Origin: Leclercia sp. LSNIH1
GTDB taxonomy: Bacteria > Pseudomonadota > Gammaproteobacteria > Enterobacterales > Enterobacteriaceae
Assembly (NCBI RefSeq): GCF_002902985.1
Contig: NZ_CP026167.1
Span: 310,001 to 374,000, forward strand
DNA length: 64,000 bases
Direction of reading: 5' to 3'
Numbering within the stretch: position 1 is the first letter of the stretch; every line of letters starts with the position of its first letter. A program made the translations under genes and the position numbers. Below, piece by piece: positions 10,123 to 19,226 of this stretch. The notes under the pieces were generated by a model. The model did not search any database. It was not told where the DNA came from and saw only the letters and a list, made by a program, of their open reading frames with translations.

Positions 10123-10515
10123 ATGAAAAAATTAGAAGATGTTGGTGTACTGGTAGCGCGCGTTCTGATGCCAATCCTGTTTATTACCGCTGGCTGGAGC
10201 AAAATCGGGGGTTACGCCGGTACGCAACAGTATATGGAAGCGATGGGCGTTCCGGGGTTCCTGCTGCCGCTGACCATTCTGCTTGAACTGGGGGGTGGCC
10301 TGGCCATTCTGTTCGGTTTCCTGACCCGGACTACCGCACTGTTCACCGCAGGCTTCACACTGCTGACCGCGTTCCTGTTCCACAGCAACTTTGCGGAAGG
10401 GGTGAACTCTCTGATGTTCATGAAAAACCTGACTATCGCAGGCGGTTATCTGCTGCTGGCTATCACCGGTCCTGGCGCGTTCAGTATTGACCGCGTCCTG
10501 AATAAGAAGTGGTAA
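10123..10515 (+). CDS. yqjF: DoxX-family quinol-oxidase-subunit-like protein YqjF
   Basis: 130-residue inner-membrane protein with four hydrophobic segments and the DoxX pattern (ARVLMPILFITAGWSKIGGYAGT, EAMGVPGFLLPLTILLELGGGLAILFGF). The start is the ATG at 10123 with CTGGAGAG upstream; an upstream ATG at 10030 is in frame but lies outside the conserved protein. In E. coli the gene responds to 2,4-dinitrotoluene breakdown products and is used in DNT-sensing studies; its enzyme activity is not established. A hairpin separates it from yqjG. Confidence 0.93.
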   Translation: MKKLEDVGVLVARVLMPILFITAGWSKIGGYAGTQQYMEAMGVPGFLLPLTILLELGGGLAILFGFLTRTTALFTAGFTLLTAFLFHSNFAEGVNSLMFMKNLTIAGGYLLLAITGPGAFSIDRVLNKKW

Positions 10516-10532
10516 GCACGCTATACTGAATC

Positions 10533-10562
10533 AAAAAGCGAGGGGATCTCTCCTCGCTTTTG
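10533..10562 (+). terminator. Hairpin between yqjF and yqjG
   Basis: AAAAAGCGAGGGGATCTCTCCTCGCTTTT: strong stem followed by a T run. It should end or reduce transcription into yqjG. Confidence 0.75.
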
Positions 10563-10580
10563 CTATCTAAGGAGGAATAG

Positions 10581-11567
10581 ATGGGACAACTCGTAGACGG
10601 CGTCTGGCAGGATACCTGGTATGACACCAAATCAACCGGGGGGCGTTTCAAACGTTCTGTTTCGGCCTTCCGTAACTGGCTCACTGCCGACGGTGCGCCT
10701 GGCCCGAGCGGCGAAGGCGGCTTTGCGGCTGAGAAAGATCGTTACCACCTCTATGTTTCTCTGGCCTGTCCGTGGGCGCATCGCACCCTGATCGTCCGTG
10801 CCCTGAAGGGGCTGGAAGCGCTGATCCCCGTCTCGGTGGTGCATCCGCTGATGCTGGAGAACGGCTGGACTTTCGGCGATGATTTCCCGGCGGCGACCGG
10901 CGACTCGCTCTATCACCATGATTTTCTCTACCAGCTCTACCTGCACGCCGATCCCCACTACACCGGCCGCGTTACCGTTCCGGTACTGTGGGATAAGAAA
11001 AATCAGACCATCGTCAGCAATGAGTCGGCCGAGATCATCCGCATGTTTAACACCGCGTTTGATGCTCACGGCGCCCGGGCAGGCGATTTTTATCCGCCCG
11101 CGCTGCGCGATAAGATCGATGACCTGAATAGCTGGATCTACGACAACGTGAACAACGGCGTCTATAAGGCCGGGTTTGCCACCAGCCAGGAAGCTTACGA
11201 CGAAGCGGTGACCAATGTCTTTGCCTCGCTGGAGCGGCTGGAGCAGATCCTCGGCCAGCACCGCTATCTCACCGGTGACCAGCTGACCGAAGCCGATATC
11301 CGCCTCTGGACCACGCTGGTGCGCTTTGACCCGGTTTACGTGACCCACTTCAAGTGCGACAAACACCGGATCAGCGATTACCTCAACCTGCACGGATTCC
11401 TGCGCGACATCTATCAGATGCCGGGGATTGCGGAGACGGTCGATTTTGGCCATATCCGTAACCACTACTATCGCAGCCATAAAACCATTAATCCGACGGG
11501 CATTATCTCCATTGGCCCGTGGCAGGATCTGAACGAACCGCACGGGCGCGACGTCCGCTTTGGCTAA
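10581..11567 (+). CDS. yqjG: Glutathionyl-hydroquinone reductase YqjG
   Basis: Xi-class glutathione transferase reducing glutathionyl-hydroquinones to hydroquinones. The 328 residues equal E. coli YqjG. The catalytic cysteine is C63 in LACPWAHR, in the thioredoxin-fold N-terminal domain; the C-terminal helical GST domain includes GDQLTEADIRLWTTLVRFDPVY. A very good ribosome site (AAGGAGGAA) precedes the ATG. With yqjF, yhaJ and yhaK it makes a quinone/aromatic-stress neighbourhood. Confidence 0.95.
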   Translation: MGQLVDGVWQDTWYDTKSTGGRFKRSVSAFRNWLTADGAPGPSGEGGFAAEKDRYHLYVSLACPWAHRTLIVRALKGLEALIPVSVVHPLMLENGWTFGDDFPAATGDSLYHHDFLYQLYLHADPHYTGRVTVPVLWDKKNQTIVSNESAEIIRMFNTAFDAHGARAGDFYPPALRDKIDDLNSWIYDNVNNGVYKAGFATSQEAYDEAVTNVFASLERLEQILGQHRYLTGDQLTEADIRLWTTLVRFDPVYVTHFKCDKHRISDYLNLHGFLRDIYQMPGIAETVDFGHIRNHYYRSHKTINPTGIISIGPWQDLNEPHGRDVRFG

Positions 11568-11573
11568 GCCTCA

Positions 11574-11596
11574 GGGGCGCTTTTCTGGCGCCCTTT
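11574..11596 (+). terminator. Terminator after yqjG
   Basis: GGGGCGC-TTTTCT-GGCGCCC hairpin with a short T run. Confidence 0.65.
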
Positions 11597-11674
11597 ACCC
11601 CCCTTTTATTCCCGTCTATGCTTTAGTGGATCGCTTAAAAAACAAATAATTAATTGCTGCGGAGGCCACAAGAA

Positions 11675-12040
11675 ATGGACTGGTATCTGAAAGTACTTCG
11701 AAATTATATTGGGTTTAAAGGGCGCGCCCGCCGCAAAGAGTTCTGGATGTTCACCCTGGTGAACTTCATTCTGATCTGCGTGCTGGGGCTGATCGACAAG
11801 ATGCTGGGCTGGGAGCGGGCTGGCGGCGAAGGCATTCTCACCACCGTGTATGGCTTGCTGGTACTTCTGCCATCTTGGGCCGTGCTGTTTCGCCGGCTGC
11901 ATGATACTGACCGTTCAGCGTGGTGGCTGCTGCTGGTGCTTATCCCGGTGCTGGGCTGGATCATTATTCTGATCTTCAACTGCCAGCGCGGTACGCCAGG
12001 TGAAAACCGTTTTGGGCCGGATCCGTTGCTAAACAACTGA
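11675..12040 (+). CDS. yhaH: DUF805 inner-membrane protein YhaH
   Basis: 121 residues from the ATG at 11675 (MDWYLKVLRNYIGFKGRARRKEFW region), preceded by GGAGG. DUF805 signatures are the GRARRKEFW motif, RRLHDTDRSAWW and the C-terminal GENRFGPDP, around about four transmembrane segments. Function unknown. E. coli has a second copy, yhaI, next door; only one copy is present here. Confidence 0.93.
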   Translation: MDWYLKVLRNYIGFKGRARRKEFWMFTLVNFILICVLGLIDKMLGWERAGGEGILTTVYGLLVLLPSWAVLFRRLHDTDRSAWWLLLVLIPVLGWIIILIFNCQRGTPGENRFGPDPLLNN

Positions 12041-12046
12041 TAGTTT

Positions 12047-12072
12047 GCCCGGCGGCGCTGCGCCTGCCGGGC
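12047..12072. repeat. REP unit acting as shared terminator between yhaH and yhaJ
   Basis: GCCCGGCGGCG...CCTGCCGGGC palindrome between two convergent genes, seven bases from each stop. Confidence 0.75.
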
Positions 12073-12079
12073 CTGCAAT

Positions 12080-12976
12080 TTACTTCTGGGTGAACAACTT
12101 CTGGATCTCACGCAGACACCAGGATTTGGCCTCGCCCATGCTGTCACGACGCCACGCCATAATAATATCCACTTCACTGGTATATTCCGGGCTCACCACC
12201 CGCAGCCGCCCTTCGGCAATATCTTTCTCAACGAACGGATACGGCATGGTCGCCACGCCCAGCCCAGCCAGCAGCGCCTGACGCTTATCTTCAAGGGTGC
12301 TGACGGTGAGGCGCGGCTGTTTATCAAGCAGCTGAACGGTTAGTACCGGGCGCTCGCGGGCGGTATCGGCCACCGCCACGCCGCGGTATTTTACGCGGGT
12401 CACTTCCGACAGCGGCTCGGGTTCCTGATGAATCGGATGATCCGGTGCGGCGACATAGACATTCATCACGGTATAGAGCTTGCGGGAGTTGATTTCGGAC
12501 GAGGAGCGGAAGTGCATATCCGGCGCGATCACAATATCCGCCCGGCCCTGCTCCAGGCGCTCCCACGCCCCGGCGAGCACTTCGGTAATAATTGAAAGCT
12601 GGGTATTGGCTTTTTCCGCCAGGCGATCCACCAGCGGGTAGAGCGCAGTGGTGGGTACCAACGCTTCGGTGACCAGCGTCAGATGCGTTTCCCAGCCGCG
12701 GGCCAGCGCTTCGGCGTCGGTGGTCAGTTTATCCGCCGCCTCCAGCAACACGCGCCCGCGCTCCAGCAGCATGCGGCCAACATTGGTGAATTTTGTTCGG
12801 TGACCAGAGCGGTCAAACAGCACCACATCCAGCTCTTCTTCCAGTTTCTGCATGGTGTAACTCAGGGCAGAGGGTACGCGCCCCAGTTCATCCGCTGCCG
12901 CCGCAAAGCTGCCGCGACGATCGATGGCGTCCATCACGCGCAGCGCTTCAAGGGTCAATGCTCTCTCTTTAGCCAT
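12080..12976 (-). CDS. yhaJ: LysR-family regulator YhaJ
   Basis: 298 residues, E. coli length. N-terminal helix-turn-helix about residues 5-65 (ALRVMDAIDRRGSFAAAADELGRVPSALSYTMQKLE), then the LysR effector-binding domain (ALYPLVDRLAEKAN, TVSTLEDKRQALLAGLGVATMP). In E. coli YhaJ activates yqjF in response to dinitrotoluene metabolites and also affects virulence genes. It is divergent from yhaK, and the gap between them carries overlapping inverted repeats, the usual LysR layout. Confidence 0.95.
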   Translation of the reverse strand: MAKERALTLEALRVMDAIDRRGSFAAAADELGRVPSALSYTMQKLEEELDVVLFDRSGHRTKFTNVGRMLLERGRVLLEAADKLTTDAEALARGWETHLTLVTEALVPTTALYPLVDRLAEKANTQLSIITEVLAGAWERLEQGRADIVIAPDMHFRSSSEINSRKLYTVMNVYVAAPDHPIHQEPEPLSEVTRVKYRGVAVADTARERPVLTVQLLDKQPRLTVSTLEDKRQALLAGLGVATMPYPFVEKDIAEGRLRVVSPEYTSEVDIIMAWRRDSMGEAKSWCLREIQKLFTQK

Positions 12977-13024
12977 GGCGTTCTCATTCAGGAAATTTGA
13001 ACATACCGGGCAGAATATCTGGCT

Positions 13025-13067
13025 AACAATGCAGCGTCCATACCTTTACCATTGTTTTAGTGTAAAG
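13025..13067. promoter_or_regulatory. Overlapping inverted repeats between yhaJ and yhaK
   Basis: Two perfect inverted repeats interlock: AACAATG (13025-13031) with CATTGTT (13050-13056), and CTTTAC (13044-13049) with GTAAAG (13062-13067). They sit directly upstream of yhaK and about 50 bp upstream of yhaJ. Likely operator for YhaJ, from position and symmetry. Confidence 0.5.
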
Positions 13068-13081
13068 AGAGGTCAAGTTTT

Positions 13082-13783
13082 ATGATTACGACAAGAACAG
13101 CTAAACAGTGCGGACAAGCCGATTTCGGTTGGCTGCAGGCCCGCTACACCTTTTCCTTTGGACACTACTTTGACCCGAAACTGCTGGGCTATGCCTCTTT
13201 GCGCGTGCTGAACCAGGAGGTGCTCGCACCCGGCGCCTCATTCCAGCCGCGTACTTATCCAAAAGTGGATATCCTGAATCTGATTCTTGAAGGCGAAGCA
13301 GAGTATCGCGACAGCGAGGGCAACCATGTCCAGGCGAAAGCCGGTGAAGCATTGCTGATAGCCACTCAGCCCGGTATCAGCTACAGCGAGCATAACCTCA
13401 GCAAAGATAAGACGCTGACGCGCCTGCAGCTGTGGTTAGATGCCTGCCCGGAGCGGGAAAATCCGCTGCTCCAGAAGATCGATCTGCTGGATGCCAAACA
13501 GCAGCTGCTGGCCTCGCCAGATGGCAGCGCAGGCAGCCTGCAGCTCCGCCAGCAGGTATGGCTGCATCATATCGAGCTGGATAAAGGGGAGCGTCTGAGT
13601 TTTCAGCTGCACGGCCCGCGCGCCTACCTGCAATCTATCCACGGCACGGTACATGCGCAGACGCCCGCTGAGGAGCGTGAAGCGTTAACCTGCGGAGATG
13701 GTGCGTTTATTCGCGACGAGGCGAATATCACCCTGGTGGCCGATACGCCGCTGCGTGCGCTGTTGATTGATTTGCCGGTCTGA
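13082..13783 (+). CDS. yhaK: Pirin-like bicupin protein YhaK
   Basis: 233 residues, pirin family bicupin. N-terminal cupin motifs: FGHYFDPKLLGYASLRVLN, LAPGASFQPRTYPKVDILNLILEGE and ISYSEHNLS. The C-terminal half is the second cupin (LDKGERLSFQLHGPRAYLQSIHG). In E. coli YhaK is a cytosolic, redox-sensitive protein without a settled activity. Divergent from yhaJ, which probably controls it. Followed by a hairpin facing cyuA. Confidence 0.94.
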   Translation: MITTRTAKQCGQADFGWLQARYTFSFGHYFDPKLLGYASLRVLNQEVLAPGASFQPRTYPKVDILNLILEGEAEYRDSEGNHVQAKAGEALLIATQPGISYSEHNLSKDKTLTRLQLWLDACPERENPLLQKIDLLDAKQQLLASPDGSAGSLQLRQQVWLHHIELDKGERLSFQLHGPRAYLQSIHGTVHAQTPAEEREALTCGDGAFIRDEANITLVADTPLRALLIDLPV

Positions 13784-13789
13784 ACCGCC

Positions 13790-13815
13790 GGCCTCTCCCC
13801 GTACAAGGAGAGGCC
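13790..13815. terminator. Shared terminator between yhaK and cyuA
   Basis: GGCCTCTCCC-CGTACAA-GGAGAGGCC hairpin in the short gap between convergent genes. Confidence 0.7.
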
Positions 13816-13821
13816 GTTATT

Positions 13822-15126
13822 TCAGGCGACTTTCTCCGCCATGATCTCAATGATCTGTTTATCCGTTGCCTGCATTGAACGGCATGCAAGTGAGCACAGA
13901 TTGGCGATGGACTGTTCCACATCGTGCGCCACAATCCCTTCGTTGCCGGTCACGGCGCAATCATCAAGCGCCATCATTACCGATTTCCAGGCACTGCTGA
14001 CGCTGGTTGAGACTTTCATCGCGCAGCTGTTCGATGCTCCATCGCAGATCATTCCGCTGACGTCGCCAATCATACTGCTGATCGCCATCTCAATCGCCTT
14101 ATAGCCCCCGTCCAGCAGCCATGCCATACCTGCTGCCGCGCCCATGGCCGCGGTCGTCGCCGCGCACAATGCCGACAGGCGAGGAAGCTGGTAATGGATA
14201 TAAATGGCCGAGAGGTGCGAAAGCATCAGGGCCCGCGCCAGTTTTTCCTCATCAGCCTGGAGATATTCCGCCACGACCAGAACCGGCATCGTTGCCGTAA
14301 TCCCCTGATTACCCGAACCGGAATTGCTCATCGCAGGCAGTTTCGCTCCGCCCATTCGGGCATCTGACGCGGCGCTGGTGCGGATGATTATCTCCGATCC
14401 TAACCCCTGGTCGATAAAGCCGCGCGCCTGCTGTCTATGCAACGTCGCGCCAATATGGAGTCCCCATTTGCCGGTTAATCCCTCCCTGGAGAGGGCGTCG
14501 TTTAGATGCCCGGCTTCCAGGATAAAACGAATGGCGGAAAACGGAACATGCTCGATAAACTCCAGGATCTGCGACAGCGACGTGCTCGACAGCACTCTCA
14601 GGGGATCGCCGCCAGAGCTCTGCGGCTGCTCATCCAGCATAAAGCGTGTTTCGCCCTGATAGCTGATCTGCACGACCCGCGTGTGTCCTCCCGCGATGGT
14701 GACGCTTGCCGACTCCGCCCCGGCATAGACAATGGCGCGGGAATAGAGGATTTCGTCGCAGGGTTGCTGCAGTTTTACCTGCACTTTTCCTGCCGCCAGC
14801 AGCGCTTTAGCGCGGGCAATCGCCTCGGGCGAAGCATCTTTTAAAACCTCCAGCCCGCCCCGGGGATTGCCACCAATCGCCCCCAGCGCAGCCGCAACAG
14901 GCAGGCCAACCATGCCAGTACCTGGTACTGTTACACCCAGTCCATTCTTCATTAAATTCGGTGAAACCCACGCCTCAATTTGCGTGATTTCTCCGCTTAG
15001 CTGTTCAGCCGCGATGGCACAAGCCAGCGACAGCGAGACAGGTTCTGTACATCCCAGGGCAGGTTTAACCTCTTCCTGCACCGCGTGAATAAACAGGTTC
15101 CATAAAGGGTTTATTTGTTCAGACAT
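13822..15126 (-). CDS. cyuA: L-cysteine desulfidase CyuA (YhaM)
   Basis: Anaerobic iron-sulfur L-cysteine desulfidase giving pyruvate, ammonia and sulfide. The 434 residues are close to E. coli CyuA (436). Conserved cysteine motifs are present: ALGCTEP near residue 26 and the C-terminal [13 protein letters not shown], which hold the [4Fe-4S] cluster in the family; [13 protein letters not shown] and [12 protein letters not shown] are also typical. It is 21 bp downstream of cyuP, forming the cysteine-utilisation operon. The Lrp-like regulator CyuR is not beside it, as in E. coli, where it maps elsewhere. Confidence 0.95.
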   Translation of the reverse strand: MSEQINPLWNLFIHAVQEEVKPALGCTEPVSLSLACAIAAEQLSGEITQIEAWVSPNLMKNGLGVTVPGTGMVGLPVAAALGAIGGNPRGGLEVLKDASPEAIARAKALLAAGKVQVKLQQPCDEILYSRAIVYAGAESASVTIAGGHTRVVQISYQGETRFMLDEQPQSSGGDPLRVLSSTSLSQILEFIEHVPFSAIRFILEAGHLNDALSREGLTGKWGLHIGATLHRQQARGFIDQGLGSEIIIRTSAASDARMGGAKLPAMSNSGSGNQGITATMPVLVVAEYLQADEEKLARALMLSHLSAIYIHYQLPRLSALCAATTAAMGAAAGMAWLLDGGYKAIEMAISSMIGDVSGMICDGASNSCAMKVSTSVSSAWKSVMMALDDCAVTGNEGIVAHDVEQSIANLCSLACRSMQATDKQIIEIMAEKVA

Positions 15127-15147
15127 CGTTACGACCTTTATTGCACA

Positions 15148-16479
15148 TCAGGAAAAAGCGAGGAAAGGAGAAACACAAAGCAGTAGCCCGGTGATAATAA
15201 TAATCACCAGCGACACGCCTTTGTATTTATGCAGCGCAGGGACCTTGTAGACCAGCCACGCCGGAATTAAACAGCCCACCATGCCAAAAATAGGGCTGCA
15301 GATAGAGGTGAAACTCAGCACAGGAGCATTTAATACAATGGCGCTCCAGGCAAGCAGTATGGCAAACACCATAATGCCGCGCTGTACTGTGGATTCACTG
15401 ATTTTATCCGCCGGCAATTTGCGGCGCAGGATATTCAACACAATGCCTTGCGTCGCTTCATGAAAGCCGAGATAGACGCCAAAGAAAGCGGTCATTACAG
15501 CGAAGATATTCAGAATAACGCTGACGATTTTTACCCAACCCGCACCATCACCACTAATAAACTGCGCGGCAATTGCCAGGGCGGAAATATTCTGTTCATA
15601 GGCTTTGACCGCTTCCTCATGCCCCATCGCGAGGGTAAAAGAGACCGCGTAGAAAAAGACCGTCACAAACAGAATGCCAAACGCGATATTCATCGCCCGC
15701 AGGGCTTTGTACCGTGCCACTTCGATCGATTTTGCGCGGGAGCGGTAGGAGATCACCATTGGGCTGAGCGTCTGGATAAACAGAATGGAGGTGAGGGTAA
15801 ACGGCAGCGTAATGATGGCATTCTTGATCAGCAGCCCCATCGGCGGCAGCGCGCCAACGTTATAGAGGTGCCACATACCAATCATTGAGATGCCCAGAGC
15901 CGCTACCACCAGCAGTTTGGTGAGCACCATCAGGCTGGAGACTTTAAACAGCAGTTTTTCACCCCGGGAAGAGATCGCCACCAGGATACAGATCAGTAAT
16001 AAGCCATAGAAAGGGTTTTCTGACAGCAAACCGTCCGTCACGCCGAAGGTATGCAGATAAGAGGCGCTGTCGTTGGTAATCGCCGTGGAATATACAAACA
16101 TCCAGATAACCAGCATGACAAAATAGAGCGCCCCTAACAGAATGCCCCAGTTTTTACCCAGATAACCGCTGATCACGCTCGGGTAATCTTTGCACTCCGG
16201 CGATTCCGCCAGCGTATTAATAAACAGGCGCTGAAAGAGATACATCGCCGGATAACCAATGATGGAAGAGAGCAGAAAAACCCACAGGCCCATTAATCCC
16301 ACCTGAACCGGGAGAAAAACAATACCGGCACCGATTGCCATGCCGATACTCATAATTATCCAACCGGTATCATTACTGTCGAATTTAATCGCTTCTTGCC
16401 ATTCACTCTCACTCATTCCAGCCCGTCTTGCTGCCGGTGAGTCGCTCACAATTACGCTATTATTTGTCGCCGTATCCAT
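15148..16479 (-). CDS. cyuP: Cysteine importer CyuP (YhaO), HAAAP family
   Basis: 443-residue inner-membrane transporter, same length and nearly same sequence as E. coli YhaO/CyuP. Eleven or so hydrophobic segments, with IGMAIGAGIVFLPVQVG in the first and FTLTSILFIQTLSPMVISYRS in the middle. In E. coli it imports L-cysteine under low oxygen, inducibly by cysteine through CyuR. It lies upstream of cyuA in one operon. Together with the Trp permease Mtr at 36368 this window holds two members of the aromatic/hydroxy amino-acid permease superfamily. Confidence 0.95.
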   Translation of the reverse strand: MDTATNNSVIVSDSPAARRAGMSESEWQEAIKFDSNDTGWIIMSIGMAIGAGIVFLPVQVGLMGLWVFLLSSIIGYPAMYLFQRLFINTLAESPECKDYPSVISGYLGKNWGILLGALYFVMLVIWMFVYSTAITNDSASYLHTFGVTDGLLSENPFYGLLLICILVAISSRGEKLLFKVSSLMVLTKLLVVAALGISMIGMWHLYNVGALPPMGLLIKNAIITLPFTLTSILFIQTLSPMVISYRSRAKSIEVARYKALRAMNIAFGILFVTVFFYAVSFTLAMGHEEAVKAYEQNISALAIAAQFISGDGAGWVKIVSVILNIFAVMTAFFGVYLGFHEATQGIVLNILRRKLPADKISESTVQRGIMVFAILLAWSAIVLNAPVLSFTSICSPIFGMVGCLIPAWLVYKVPALHKYKGVSLVIIIITGLLLCVSPFLAFS

Positions 16480-16761
16480 TAGGCTCTCGCTTATTTTGTA
16501 GGGTAAACAGTTATTTTTATGGATATCTGCTCATCAGCGATAATGACCAGAGAGGTGCAGGCGTTTGTTATTCGTGTGGAAATATCATATCCGGAGAGGA
16601 AGAGAAAAAAATCACAACGTTAGTGGGGTTTTTGGCTAAAAAAAGAAAAAGTTACTCTTTTTAAAAAAGAAGTGGGGCTACTTTTCTCATTGTGACGCAC
16701 TTCAAGGAATAAAAACCCGCGACACGCGCGGGTTGTTGAGCACTGGTACGTTAATGACAAC
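16480..16761. other. AT-rich intergenic region upstream of cyuPA
   Basis: 282 bp with runs of A and T between two minus-strand genes. It should hold the cyuP promoter. A weak CRP-like word (TGTGACGCACTTCAAG, 16691-16706) lies more than 200 bp before cyuP. A terminator for the upstream gene is at 16711-16734. The 78-codon frame at 16428-16664 on the plus strand overlaps cyuP antisense and has no recognisable product. Confidence 0.5.
16711..16734 (-). terminator. Terminator after the Spy-like gene
   Basis: Minus strand reads AACCCGCGCGTGTCGCGGGTTTTT: stem with a terminal T run. Confidence 0.75.
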
Positions 16762-17172
16762 TTATTCGCTCAGAGTCTGGGCGATTTGCGATCTGACTTC
16801 TGCCCGCTGCTCTGCCGTCAGGACCTGGCTCACATCGAAGTAATATTTCACGCGATAGTAACGCGCCTGCTCCTCAATGCGGCTGAACGCAGCCAGCTGA
16901 TCTTTCACTGCCTTCTCATCCCATTTGCCGGACTGGATCACGTCAATCAACGTGCCATTTTTCACATCGCTGGTCGGGATTTTCTGCACGTTCTCTTCCA
17001 GCTGCTGGTGCAGAGCCTTAATTTTCGCGGTCTGTTCGCTGCTGAGTTTTAATTGCTGAACGATAGGATCCTGGGCAGGCTGCGGTGCGGTTGTCACTTC
17101 TGCCGCCTGCGCCACACCCGCAAAGCCTGTCATCGTTGCCGTCAGCAGCGCGATCCGGAAAATCTTTTTCAT
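16762..17172 (-). CDS. Spy/CpxP-family (LTxxQ) periplasmic protein
   Basis: 136 residues with a clear signal peptide (MKKIFRIALLTATMTGFAGVAQA, cleaved near residue 23). The mature protein is helical, with two LTxxQ-like motifs: LKLSSEQTAKIKALHQQLEE near the front and VLTAEQRAEVRSQI near the end, the hallmark of the Spy/CpxP fold. Family members are periplasmic chaperones or Cpx-system inhibitors; the exact role here is unknown. No counterpart lies at this position in E. coli K-12, where the tdc operon fills the gap. It has its own terminator and lies beyond the rnpB repeat array. Its AGGATTGTGAG leader is compatible with the ATG at 17172. Confidence 0.8.
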   Translation of the reverse strand: MKKIFRIALLTATMTGFAGVAQAAEVTTAPQPAQDPIVQQLKLSSEQTAKIKALHQQLEENVQKIPTSDVKNGTLIDVIQSGKWDEKAVKDQLAAFSRIEEQARYYRVKYYFDVSQVLTAEQRAEVRSQIAQTLSE

Positions 17173-17614
17173 CTCACAATCCTCAATTATCTGTCAGGGA
17201 AGAACCGGAGTATTTTTCAATTACGGATGTTGATCTGTGAGGAAGTATATAAACAATTTTAAATGTAAATGCCGGGATGAGGGCAGAAAGCAAAAACCCC
17301 GCCGAAGCGGGGTTTCTAAAGAGTTGAAGCTGACCGATAAGCCGCATTCTTTTGGGTATAGCGTCGTTGGACAGTCATTCATCTTACCGCCAAGAAGCAA
17401 AAACCCCGCCGAAGCGGGGTTTTCTGAAGAGTTGAAGCTGACCGATAAGCCGCGTTCTTTTGGGTATAGCGTCGTTGGACAGTCATTCATCTTACCGCCA
17501 AGAAGCAAAAACCCCGCCGAAGCGGGTTTTTCTGAAGAGTTGAAGCTGACCGATAAGCCGCGTTCTTTTGGGTATAGCGTCGTTGGACAGTCATTCATCT
17601 TACCGCCAAGAAGC

Positions 17615-17639
17615 AAAAACCCCGCCGAAGCGGGGTTTT
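17615..17639 (-). terminator. First rnpB terminator (three more copies downstream)
   Basis: Minus strand: CCCCGCTTCGGCGGGG followed by five T, directly after the mature rnpB end. Equivalent hairpins are at about 17507-17532, 17399-17423 and 17292-17315; the 17507 copy has a slightly weaker stem (three instead of four G on one side). Confidence 0.9.
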
Positions 17640-17645
17640 CTGAAG

Positions 17646-18023
<378 letters not shown>

Positions 18024-18030
18024 GGCGCGC

Positions 18031-18059
18031 AGTATAGAGGGTTTGCGCCCCGCTGTCAC
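18031..18059 (-). promoter_or_regulatory. rnpB promoter
   Basis: Minus strand: -35 GTGACA (18059-18054), 17-bp spacer, -10 TATACT (18036-18031), then seven bases to the RNA 5' end at 18023, with a GC-rich discriminator (GCGCGCC) typical of stable RNA promoters. The TGA inside the -35 box is the garK stop codon. Confidence 0.88.
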
Positions 18060-19201
18060 CCTTCGGTGAGCATCCCTACCCGCAGGGTGGCGGCAATATT
18101 GCGCGAGGCGCGATAAATATTGTCAAACGCGCCGCGGAACGCCTCTTCCAGGGTGCTGATGCTGGTCAGGACGCTGAACACCGCATCGATGCCATATTGA
18201 TGAACCACCGCGACATCGCTGGTCAGGCTGCCGGCGATGCCGATGACCGGCTTGCGATATTTACTGGCGACGCGCGCCACGCCCACCGGCACTTTGCCGT
18301 GAATACTTTGACTGTCCAGGCGCCCTTCGCCGGTCACCACCCAGGTGCAGTCGTGAATATGCTCTTCGAGATTCAGCGCCTGGGTGACGATTTCAATGCC
18401 GCTCTTCAGCTCCGCGCCGAGGAACGCCATCAGCGCGGCGCCCATGCCGCCTGCCGCACCCGCACCGGGGACATTTTTAACCTCAATACGCAGCGCGGTA
18501 TTAATCACATCAGCGTAGTGAGAAAGATTGTTGTCGAGCTCGGTGATATTGGCTTCTGTTGCCCCTTTCTGCGGGCCGAAGATGCGGGAGGCACCCTGCT
18601 CGCCGATCAGCGGATTGCTCACGTCGCAGGCCACCCGGATCGCGCAGGTTTTGAGACGCGGATCGAGCAACGAAATATCAATATTGTTTAACGCCATCAG
18701 GCTGCCACCGCCGTAGCCAATCTCGGTGCCGTTGGCATCCGTCAGTTTTGCCCCCAGCGCCTGAACCATCCCTGCGCCGCCGTCGTTGGTGGCGCTGCCG
18801 CCAATCCCGATAATGATATTGCGCGCACCTTTATCGAGTGCGGCAAGGATCAGCTCGCCCGTCCCGCGGGAGGTGGTAATCAGCGGGTTGCGCTGTGCCG
18901 GAGGAACCAGTGCCAGTCCGCTCGCCGCCGCCATCTCAATAAACGCCGTCACGCCATCGCCGGAGATCCCCCAGCTGGCATTGACACTTTCGCCCAGTGG
19001 CCCCGTCACTACTGCATGCTGCATCGTGCCATTGGTGGCGGCAACCATCGCTTCAACCGTGCCTTCCCCGCCATCCGCAACGGGAACCGAAACATACTCT
19101 GCATCGGGAAAGATCTCCCGAAAGCCTTTTTCTATCGCCTGCGCTACCTCGGTGGCAGACAGGCTTTCTTTGTAAGAGTCAGGGGCGATTACGATTTTCA
19201 T
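18056..19201 (-). CDS. garK: Glycerate 2-kinase GarK
   Basis: Phosphorylates D-glycerate to 2-phosphoglycerate, the last step of galactarate/glucarate breakdown. 381 residues, E. coli length, with MKIVIAPDSYKESLSA at the N-terminus, the nucleotide-binding GIGGSATNDGGAGMVQALGA and GEGRLDSQS motifs of the GckA family. Last gene of garP-garL-garR-garK. A hairpin with a T run lies between garR and garK, so it may be expressed less than the genes before it. Its stop codon is part of the rnpB promoter. Confidence 0.96.
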   Translation of the reverse strand: MKIVIAPDSYKESLSATEVAQAIEKGFREIFPDAEYVSVPVADGGEGTVEAMVAATNGTMQHAVVTGPLGESVNASWGISGDGVTAFIEMAAASGLALVPPAQRNPLITTSRGTGELILAALDKGARNIIIGIGGSATNDGGAGMVQALGAKLTDANGTEIGYGGGSLMALNNIDISLLDPRLKTCAIRVACDVSNPLIGEQGASRIFGPQKGATEANITELDNNLSHYADVINTALRIEVKNVPGAGAAGGMGAALMAFLGAELKSGIEIVTQALNLEEHIHDCTWVVTGEGRLDSQSIHGKVPVGVARVASKYRKPVIGIAGSLTSDVAVVHQYGIDAVFSVLTSISTLEEAFRGAFDNIYRASRNIAATLRVGMLTEG

Positions 19202-19226
19202 AGTTATAGCCTGTTACCGCTTAAGG

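Noticed and set aside
16428..16664. 78-codon plus-strand frame at the start of cyuP
   Set aside because: Antisense to the cyuP N-terminus and running into AT-rich DNA; no start signal.
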